DNA of 64,000 bases, from the NCBI GenBank assembly GCA_038087015.1, contig JASBNA010000012.1, forward strand, positions 868,001 through 932,000. Reading direction: 5' to 3'. The DNA comes from Cerrena zonata (Eukaryota > Basidiomycota > Agaricomycetes > Polyporales > Cerrenaceae). A program made the translations under genes and the position numbers. The notes beneath the pieces are model-generated. The model was given only the letters and a program-made list of their open reading frames with translations. It was not told the DNA's origin and searched no databases. Positions 44,281 to 53,088 of this stretch are shown one piece after another. The first letter of the stretch is position 1, and the number at the start of each line of letters is the position of its first letter.

Positions 44281-46805
44281 ATGTCTGAACGCAGGAGAGC
44301 CGAAATCGAGGCAAAGAAAGCCAAACTCGCCGAACTCCGTAAGGCCAGAGAGGAACGTCAGAAACTCGACAATGAACGGAAGAACTTAGAGGTGAATAAC
44401 ACCGTCCCCAAGTCACTCAACATAATACTCAACACTAACACTACCCTTTGAGAGATCCACGGGACCTTCAATAGCGCGTAAAGAAGTCGATGATCTTGTT
44501 GAATCTCTCATTCGACCATCGGGAGGTCGCAGGGGCTTCGATAGTGCAATTGACTCTCCTACATCTACACCTGGAACACCTGTGGCCATTTCTGGCTCAC
44601 TTCCCGGGCCTTCGTCCCTTTCGTTATCTGGGTCCGGGAGGTTGAGTAGACAGAGTGATGCCCCTTCGGATCGTGTTAGTATGGGGACTTCGATGATGCA
44701 AGCTTTCAATGGTGGACTAGACACGGGAGTGGATCGGTACGTTGTTCTTGCGAATAATGATTTACTGTCTTAATATGCAACTGAAATATTGTTCGATATA
44801 TCCACAGAGTCATGACACCAAGAGTGGTTGTAGATTTGGTGGACGTTGAACAAGAGCTGTTCGAGCTTCCACAAAAGGCGAGCACTCCATATGACTGACG
44901 GTGGTGCATATACTTATGAATATATATCAGGAGCGTGTCACATACAATAAAGAAGTCCAGACGATGCAGACAGAAACAGAGACGCAAACGCCTTCGGAAG
45001 ATGACATTCGAGAACGTCTACTTCGTGAACGCGAAGCAGCAGAAGCAGAAGAGAGGGAGAAGCAGCTCGAAGAGGAGAGTTTGCTCTTGGATAAAGAGAT
45101 TGAACAAGAGATTCGAGGTACGCCAGTCTGCAAAATTTGGTTGTTTGGTATTTAACTCTGGGTTCCTTTAGATATGACTGAAGAAGAGAGGCTTAGTATA
45201 TTCACCGCTCCCGATTTCCTCGACTTCGTCGAACAGTCGACCAAGATTATCCAACGCGCTCTTAATGATAATTATGACTATACCCGAGATTACACCATCG
45301 GAACGGAAACAGGAGCGTAAGGATATTTATTTGCATGCCTCGTTTCCCCACTTACGGACCTACCTCATTTAGAGATGACTCTGAAGGACGGAGGGTTAAA
45401 CGTGTCTGTGCGTTCTGGGATGAGCACCATTGCAAGAATCGGTCAATCACAGATGTTGATTGGTCGCCGAAAGTAAGACGAAAGCTCTACAAAGAGATAA
45501 ATTATATTGACGATATTATTAGTACCCCGAACTCAGTTGTGCGTCATACAACAAAAACCCGGCAGCTATCAACGAACCTGATGGTATTGTTGCCGTATGG
45601 AATATGCACTTACTGGAACGACCAGAGTTCATCTTCCATTCCCAGGTATGTCTACTCGAAGCCTGGGTCTCGAATTGACTGTTGACTCTTAAAATAGTCT
45701 GATGTACTCTCAGTGACATTCTCGCCGTTCCACTCCAATTTGATTTTCGGCGGCACTTACTCTGGCCAAATTCTACTTTGGGATACTCGATCGAAACATC
45801 TTCCGGTTTTGAAAACACCACTGTCAGCTTCGGGACATACACATCCTGTTTACGCTATGCAAATGGTTGGAACGCAGAATGCGCACAATTTGATTACGAG
45901 CAGCACAGACGGCATGGTGTGCAGTTGGCTAGTCGACATGCTCGCACAACCACAGGTAGGAATATATAAATATTTCCTTTTTCTCATGAGATCCCGAATG
46001 AACTCGTAATTTTACCCAGGAAACATTGGAGCTTGTCCACGCAGGGCACAACAAGACCGGAGAGGTCGCCATCACATGCTTAGACTTCCCAGACAACGAA
46101 ACGACCACATTCTGGGTTGGAACAGAAGAAGGGAAACGTGTACCAAGCCAACAGATACGACCGCGCTGGTGCCAAGGCTGGTTTGAATCAATATGATGTC
46201 TACAGAGGGCATTCTGGTCCCGTCATGGGATTGAATTTCCATCCTCTAATTGGGCCAGTTGACTTCTCTGATCTATTCTTGACGTGTTCTGTTGACTGGA
46301 CTATCAAACTCTGGAGAGCCAAGTCGCTTTCGAAACCTTCCACGACAGTACATCACCTTGCCCCCATGTATTCATTCGAAGAGGCAGATGACTATGTGTA
46401 TGATGTAAAATGGCATCCTGCACATCCAGCTCTCTTCGCGTCTGTCGATGGGTCTGGAAGGTTTGATGTATGGAACCTTAATATGGATACGGAGGTAAGC
46501 CAATAAGCCCATGATCTTGCCTTACTATGGTCGGTTGACCAAGACCAATACAGGTCCCTGTCGTCTCGACACAAGTAGGATCTGGAAGGGCTATCAATAA
46601 ACTTCAATGGGACCACAAGGAGGGACGGCGTGCCGCACTTGGAGGAAGCGACGGGAAGCTGTACATCTATGATATCGGAGACATGGCACTGCCTAGAGAG
46701 TCGGAGTGGACGGATTTGCAGAGAACCATCGCGGGGGTCATGGGAGGCAATCATTCAAATGGCACGTTGGATGGGGATGCGGCGCGTATTGTGGCTGGTC
46801 GGTGA
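44281..46805 (+). CDS. cytoplasmic dynein 1 intermediate chain
   Basis: Ten exons: 44281-44391, 44453-44736, 44808-44877, 44931-45117, 45172-45316, 45373-45472, 45523-45645, 45698-45955, 46020-46494 and 46554-46805; 667 residues if one extra A is discounted. The N-terminus [20 protein letters not shown] is the family signature (charged single helix that binds p150-glued and NudE). It is followed by Ser-rich linkers, the light-chain-binding region with [14 protein letters not shown], and a C-terminal WD40 domain ([64 protein letters not shown]). The protein links dynein heavy chains to dynactin and cargo for minus-end microtubule transport. The intron after exon 3 is GC..AG. The frame breaks once in exon 9 at about 46131-46137. 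Confidence 0.92.
44878..44930 (+). other. GC..AG intron in the dynein intermediate chain gene
   Basis: The exon ends CCACAAAAG and is followed by GCGAGC; 53 nt later comes TATCAG and the exon GAGCGTGTCACATAC. Reading through the GCG codon reaches a TGA within seven codons, and no GT lies in between, so a GC donor is required. Confidence 0.75.
46131..46137 (+). other. apparent 1-nt insertion frameshift in dynein intermediate chain
   Basis: The upstream frame reads FWVGTEEG and the conserved continuation is [20 protein letters not shown]. The sequence GGGAAACGTG carries one A too many for this join, and there are no splice signals. Confidence 0.75.
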
Positions 46806-47119
46806 TAGGTCCATTTTCGTTTTGCACAGTTCGTTGGGGTGCTTTCTTGTTTATATATACCCTTTCAATGGAGATATTCCCATTCCTGGGAACGTATGGA
46901 TGCTGCTCGATGTGTGAATCATGAGATTGTCGGTATGGTTTTACGCGTCGCGCCTGAACGCTACCCGACGACAACGGTGCTCCGGGTTGTAGCGCACGTT
47001 GTGGGTGTATATAAGCAACAATTCATCAAGCTGGCGACGCGCTGGAAGGGAAATTGTTTGCGGAGGTAGGTCAGCAAGCGCGGATACGAACGGGGCTCCG
47101 GAGAGAGATCAGGTGATCG
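46806..47119. other. spacer dynein chain to aminotransferase
   Basis: 314 bp with the dynein-chain 3' end and the aminotransferase promoter. No gene was seen. Confidence 0.5.
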
Positions 47120-49611
47120 ATGGCTTTCTTCCGCATTCATAACCCTCTCCCTACTTTCGCTGCCCGCAAGATTTCCTACCCCCGACTCCCTGCCCGTCTG
47201 CCAAGTATCTCCTCGCAAGTATCGCATCGCAAAATGTCCACTTTCAAACAGGTACATCCCGTGTCTCCAACTAGCACCGATTAAACTCACGTTGATCGAC
47301 CATCATTGAATAGGAAGCCCACAAGTATGTCATTTCTCTTAGTTTTCTGAGCGCCGCCTCGTTTTACATGTGAATCTACAGATTATTAGTGTATGTTGCT
47401 GCTCAATCACATCCCTTGTTCAATTCATACTCATCACCCTGCATGAAGTATTCCCGGGCCCATAGAAGGTTCGTGATCTGCGTATCATCCGTCAAGCCGA
47501 TCATTGACCATTTGGGGCCTTAGTCACCGATGAGGTTCGTAACCTTCAATTCGGTAATTAAACACTGTGATAACCCTTTGCGATAGGTCCTCTATGCAAA
47601 TGCATATCCCTCGGTCGCCCACACGTCGCCAGACTTTATCCCCATCTTCGGAGACTCAATAAGGATGACAAGGCGTGTATCGAGCAAGCGTGTTATGGTC
47701 GTCATAATTTACCTTTGATTTCCAGGGACCTCCTGTACAGCAAAGATGCTCAAATATTCTTGATTTCTGGATCTGGAACACTCGGATGGGATCAGGTTTG
47801 TGCGGTTCACTGTCTGTTCCGGCTCCTTGCAAATCGATACGCGGATCCTCTGCCTTTCTGGGGCATGTATCTTCGACCGCACGTCTAGGACATATTGCGA
47901 TGTCCTGAGGCTTTCTGAAGATTTCTGGGGCATTGCTTGACCCCAACCTCGTTATGATGTTCACTTGCGCTTGCGAAGCGTAAAATACACGTTCCGCGTG
48001 TCCTTTTGCAAATAGCCAAGGTAGGCGTTATTCGCAAACTACATCATCACACGCAGAGGCGTGACATTCGACACATAAAAGACGGAGTGAAGTTGCACAT
48101 GCAATAGATGTGCAGCTTTTTACAGACTCAAATCGCAGAAAACAGCTCCGAGTGATTGTGCCAGAAGTGGCGCTCGGAGCCTGAATTTCGAGTTGGTACC
48201 TCTGGACGTCGCTTGCAAGGGCTTGTTCTTCGGAACAGCTATAGACTCAAGAAATGCGACAGTCATGATACATGTGAGATGATGTAGTTTGTCGACGTCT
48301 ACCTCATCAGAAAATAAAATTGTCGTTATGATACTGAACGTCTCTGATATTAGGTAGCATCTAATCTTATTGAACCGGGCGAAGATGTTCTTGTACTCAA
48401 CAGTGGCTACTTCGGTGATAGCTTCCGTGATTGGTATGTTAAAATGCCCATATATTCGAACCACAACTTCTTAATCTTCCCACCAGTCTAGAAGCGTATG
48501 GTGCCAAGGTGGATTCAATCGTGGCAGAATTTGGTGCAGCGGTTTCGAAATCGGAGATCGAGAAAGCCTTGAAGGCGAAAAAGTATAAAGCGGTTACTTT
48601 CACACATGTCGACACCTCGACCGGTGAGAATTGTTTGATACTCTGAAGGATCTTGCTAATTTTGTCTCTCAGGTGTGCTTTCCGATGCTAAAATGATCGG
48701 CGAGACGGTCAAGGCTATCTCGCCAGAAACACTAGTGAGTAAACATCATTATTTCGTCAATTATAGCGTCTAATCGTGCGCAAATAGGTCGTTCTCGACG
48801 GTGTGTGCTCCGTCGCAAGTGAAGAAATCCAGATGGATGCTTGGGGTATCGACGTCGTCCTCACAGCAAGTCAGAAGGGCCTCGGGGCGCCCCCAGGTCT
48901 TAGCATCGTCGCAGCCAGCCAGGCCGCTCTCGCGGTCGCACAAAGCCGCAAGACACCGGTAACGTCCTACTATGCCAGCTGGAAGAAATGGCTACCGATC
49001 ATGAATGCGTATGAAACTGGCAAGCCGATGTACTTTGCTACACCACCCGTCAACCTCATCCGTGCGTATTACACCTCGCTGAAACAAATCACTCAAGTTG
49101 CGCCGTCGCTTGAGGAGAGATTCAAGCTGCACAAGGAGGCGAGCAGGAGAGTGAAGGATGCTGTTGCGGAACTTGGGCTGAAGGAGGTTCCGAAGGATCC
49201 TTATTATGCTGCGAACGGCATGTCAGCGGTATGTGGAATCTCAATCTACTCGATGCGACTGTACTTATGAACATTAGGTTTACCTTCCTGATGGTGTTGG
49301 TGTTGGCGATCTCGTCCCGCGGCTCTTGCAACGAGATGTTGTCATCACAGGTGGCTTGCACAAGGACTACAAAGGTTCGTGCTACGATATTTATTTTGCA
49401 TAGCATGTGTATTGACTATGATGTAGAGAAATACTTCCGCATAGGGTACGTATTCAGGGCTGATCAGTGACGATTCCCCCAATTGAATATTGACAAATTC
49501 ATTTCCAGACACATGGGCACGACAGTGGTGAATGCCGAACGCGGGGATCTAGACAAACTGGTCACCGCACTGAAAGAATCGATCCGGGAGGCCGTTGCGA
49601 GCAAGCAGTAA
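47120..49611 (+). CDS. alanine-glyoxylate aminotransferase (class V)
   Basis: Fourteen exons, phases consistent throughout. Exons 2-5 are micro-exons of 11, 9, 20 and 11 nt (47314-47324, 47382-47390, 47449-47468, 47524-47534) that together spell EAHKLLVIPGPIEVTDE. The class V fold is clear: ANAYPSVAHTSPDFIPIFGD, FLISGSGTLGWDQVASNLIE, VLDGVCSVASEEIQMDAWGI, TASQKGLGAPPGLS with the PLP-binding lysine, and GDLVPRLLQRDVVITGGLHK. The reaction is glyoxylate + alanine to glycine + pyruvate (or serine-pyruvate exchange). The first ATG (47120) gives a 38-residue extension rich in Arg/His/Ser with no acidic residue (MAFFRIHNPLPTFAARKISY...), typical of a mitochondrial presequence; a second ATG at 47234 would give a cytosolic or peroxisomal form. 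The C-terminus (AVASKQ) is not a standard PTS1. The intron after exon 6 appears to be GC..AG, and the intron after exon 7 is 558 nt. Confidence 0.9.
47673..47725 (+). other. candidate GC..AG intron in the aminotransferase gene
   Basis: Exon 6 must end in phase 2 (SIRMTR with AG as the first two bases of Arg) to join GGACCTCCTGTACAGC as R-D-L-L-Y-S-K-D. The only site in that phase is AAG|GCGTGT; nearby GT sites are in other phases. The acceptor is ATTTCCAG. Confidence 0.6.
47796..48353 (+). other. 558-nt intron in the aminotransferase gene
   Basis: GTTTGT donor and GATATTAG acceptor. About ten times the usual intron length here. Contains no long open frame. Near its 3' end a GATGATG and two CTGA boxes (about 48284, 48336, 48345) loosely resemble C/D box snoRNA boxes, but a terminal stem is not convincing. 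Confidence 0.7.
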
Positions 49612-50866
49612 GGGTCTTTTTCCATCTTCTCTGTGATTCCCCCTTTTCCCTGCCGCACAATGTCCGCAAACGTGATAGAAAGATTCAATTGTAACACAAA
49701 AAAGACGTTATCCCTTTCGATTCTTGTATCATCATATATCCCCAACTCAGTCATGGTTTACATGTTATCCAATCGCAATTCCGTGTCCGATATGATATGA
49801 ATAATCATCCGACCGAGAATGCCTTTCGCCATGCATGAAATCATGACTCGGACATATCCGTGTCGTCCCTCTATCCTTAAAAACCATAACATGACATGAC
49901 ATAAAGAACTTGGAACATGTGGGAGTTAATGTGGAACCACCCTTTTATAGATCATCCCTGCTCGATCGCGGTCAAGAACCTTATCGCCGCCCTGAAACCA
50001 CTCCGAAAAGGCCCTCCGCTAGGCTATGAAGAGTTGCGGACCTACCAAAAGACGGAGACGTGCCGTGGATGGATGGGTGAGGTTACGGGCTTCCGACGGA
50101 TTCGCGGAGTTGGAAGGGTGGGGGTGGTTAGGGGAGATAAGGAATGAGATAGGGGAGGGAGAGGAGATTCGGTACGCGTGGGCTCGGACGGGGGACGGAA
50201 CACCTTTTCATTTTAGGTATCGATATCACGAGCCTTTTGAAGTTACGATGGTTGGATTTTCGTCACTATCACCAGTATACTATCACTACTACATACTAAT
50301 CTCTTTCTTGGAACTATCAATCCATTGGTACAAGATATGGAATACCTACCGGCTTAGGCGTATGCTCGGATATCGATGTTAAAATTCAAGTCTTTGCATC
50401 GCTCTTCGTAGCTTGCGACTGGACTCTCTGGGATCTTGTTAATCCATATTCATTTTATACTATTCTCTTTGAAGCAATGTGATTGACTGCGATATCATCG
50501 GATTAAAATTAGTAGTCGGCTTGCTTACCATTTCAGGCCAAGGAACGTCTAAATAAGGCAAGCACTTCTGCCAGGTCATGACTTTGTTGTACTAACACTT
50601 TGAGTTTCATAAACGCTGTTTCATTAGTGCTTGCAAGTCAGCATACTCAGTATCCTCTATACTCTAAACGGGCGATGTAATTGGACGAATGAAAACTCTA
50701 TGGCGCTCTTAGTTCTCTCTAGGCTTGATGCGACATCGCTTGATAACCTGAGCAAACGTAAACGGCCCGAAACCTAATTTTCAGAACTCGGACCCGTCCG
50801 CAAGCAGCTACTCGGGTACTCTCCTCTCTGTTCTCATTCTTCACATACGCCTGCTGTTCCAAAACT
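49612..50866. other. gene-poor spacer, 1.25 kb
   Basis: Between the aminotransferase and X-C. A plus-strand open frame at 50026-50382 (118 codons; RRRRAVDGWVRLRASDGFAE) overlaps another at 49917-50147; neither has a recognisable domain or good splice context. Probably the 3' end of the aminotransferase and the promoter of X-C. Confidence 0.45.
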
Positions 50867-52528
50867 ATGGAATCCATAGAGGACCTCAGAGAGGACCTGA
50901 AGGTGTCGAAGAATGTGATTCGTGTACTAATGAAAGAACTGCTAGAGACGCAGGACAAATTAAAAATCGCTGAGGTAAGGATTTGAGAATCGAGATGATT
51001 TTAGATAGCTGATAATTTTGATTATTAGAGCTCTACCTCTACCGCTGCGACTACTCCCCAGCTTACTCAGGCTACTACCCATCCGACAACTTCATTATCT
51101 CAACGTGGTGTAGCAATTGAGCGGGGACCGAACTCCAATATCTCGGCCTTGGAAGATGAGGAAAGCGACTTGGATGAAGACCAAACTTCCTCTTCTCAGA
51201 TTGTAGGTTCTTGTAGTGCTTCTTCTACGTGATTTCATTGAACACTAAGAACCTTATGCTTCATATTCTAGACCATAAATCAACTACGAGCTCAACTAGC
51301 CTCCCTGAATGAAGAGCACGACAAAGTTGCTAAAGAACGTGATATACTACAAGAAAGAGCAAATCAAGTTGGACAGGTACGTTGAGTTGAGTTGCTCATA
51401 TCTGCCGCATCTAATCATAGGTCATGATCATCCAGGACGACCATCATAGGGTGAAGAAGTACAAGGATAAGTACAAGTCCCTAAAAGAGAAAATAGATGC
51501 AGTATGTCATGTAGGTGAATTTTATGATCTTGATACTAAATTTAGATATCATAGGTAGAAACCGAACATCGCGAAGCTACGTCCAAGCTGGAGTGCGAAC
51601 GTGACGCCGCCATTGCCTCCTCCAAACGACTATCAGATCAACTTGCGAAAAACAGTGATTTTGATCCTGCAACATTTATAAAGAAAGGTGATAACGCCAA
51701 GGAATATCGACACGAAGCAGGGATTGTCACAATAATCACTGACCCTTATGGTTTACTTATACCAAAGGTATGAGGTCACTGCCAATCATAAGCTCGTAGA
51801 AACTGAAATATACAAACTAGCATGTCCAACAGTTCTTGTAAGCAACCTTCTACGATCTGTGGGGCCTATTCTGACATCCTCTAAATTAGAACACCTCCTG
51901 GATGTGCTCCCATGCGCCTTCATGATGATGGAGGAATATGGTGTGATCCTCGTGGATCTTATTTCCTCGCTCTCGATCCTGCTTACATGTACGACCCAGA
52001 AAGTATGGGTACAGAAAACCTTTTCGCTGCCTTCGAACAGGAGGAGAAGGGTTTGAAGAGTGACTTGTTCTGTTTTCACTCCGCAGAAGGGGCATGGAAG
52101 TACTACGGTATCTTCATGTGTGTCGGGTCACAGACCATCACCTTTCAGCAAGCTAAAGAAGATTTGTTGATATCTGAGCAAGTACGTGCTATTTCGCTAA
52201 CAAGATTTCGTGCTCGATCTGAATGGATGATTAGACACTTGATATTGTCAAAAGCCGCTCAATATGTTGCCGTGATAGTCCATCACACAATGAGCGAGAG
52301 TTGATCCACCAGATGTATATGAAAGGGATCTTCAAGATTTTGTGTACTGGGTTTCGGCGTATCGGTTATAACGAGAAACTGTTGACCGCCTTGAATGATC
52401 CAAGACCTCCTCCAGTTCCTATTCCTATTCCAGGACAGGAATCTGGAGGCCAATCCAAACGCAAGAACTCTCCCAGCTTGACCATTACATATTCTCAGGA
52501 ACAGTACGCAAAGCGGAGGAAGGAGTAA
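50867..52528 (+). CDS. family X coiled-coil protein, copy C
   Basis: Plus-strand multi-exon gene. Exon 1 (50867-50974, 108 nt as in copy B) encodes MESIEDLREDLKVSKNVIRV then LMKELLETQDKLKIAE. Exon 2 starts at 51029 and is Ser/Thr-rich and acidic. Later exons give a coiled coil (LRAQLASLNEEHDKVAKERD, then HHRVKKYKDKYKSLKEKIDA). The conserved C-terminal domain is at about 51905-52180: RLHDDGGIWCDPRGSYFLAL, GLKSDLFCFHSAEGAWKYYG, TFQQAKEDLLISEQ. The last exon reads IHQMYMKGIFKILCTGFRRI and a basic tail (SKRKNSPSLT ... AKRRKE). It is in the opposite orientation to copies A and B and about 13.6 kb from the nearest (start to start). Function unknown. The three copies share exon 1 length and domain order, so they are true paralogs, not processed copies. 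Confidence 0.75.
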
Positions 52529-53088
52529 AATGGTTCTGGTCAAAAACCGTCAGGTCTCGGTCCTTGTTCATGTTCTTGTTCTTGTTCTTGATAACATATC
52601 GGTATTGAAATTTCTTTTCTCTGATGCAGAGTATATCTACATATCCTTATGTCGCCAAAGCAAGAATTTATAGTAGATGTCAAGCTACTACCACTGGCAG
52701 TACAGCTTATTTGGCACGCTCGGGTCGGCGTCGGAGTAGCAAGGATTCAATTTGCGCGTGTAATAGTACACACTGCTTAGTATTGGCATTCTATCAAAAC
52801 AGTATACTTTGATTATAACCCTCACTTTATACCAGACTGCCCATAACGGTGTTCCCTACGTGTCCGAGTCGCGAAGGCACTAGAGTAGAACGGTAGAAAT
52901 AAGTAGGCGCCTTTCGCTCGCTTGGCAGGCTGGCACAGTGGGAATTCCAGCTTGCGGCTTCAGAACGTACCAGTAGGTAATAATTGATAACAGGGTCATT
53001 CGCAGCTGCACCCCTACTGTAGGGTGAACTATTGTCTTCATCCTAGGTAGAGACTATAGTTGAGCCTGTTCTGTGCCTGCATAACACC
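52529..53088. other. intergenic spacer with GTTCTT repeat
   Basis: 560 bp between X-C and the next gene. It begins with a short tandem (GTTCTT)n run at about 52561-52590. No gene was seen in the remainder. Confidence 0.6.

Noticed and set aside
47656..47964. 102-codon minus-strand frame
   Set aside because: Overlaps exon 7 and the long intron of the aminotransferase in antisense; no independent support.
49917..50382. Overlapping plus-strand frames after the aminotransferase
   Set aside because: No recognisable domain, and two frames compete; no evidence for a gene.
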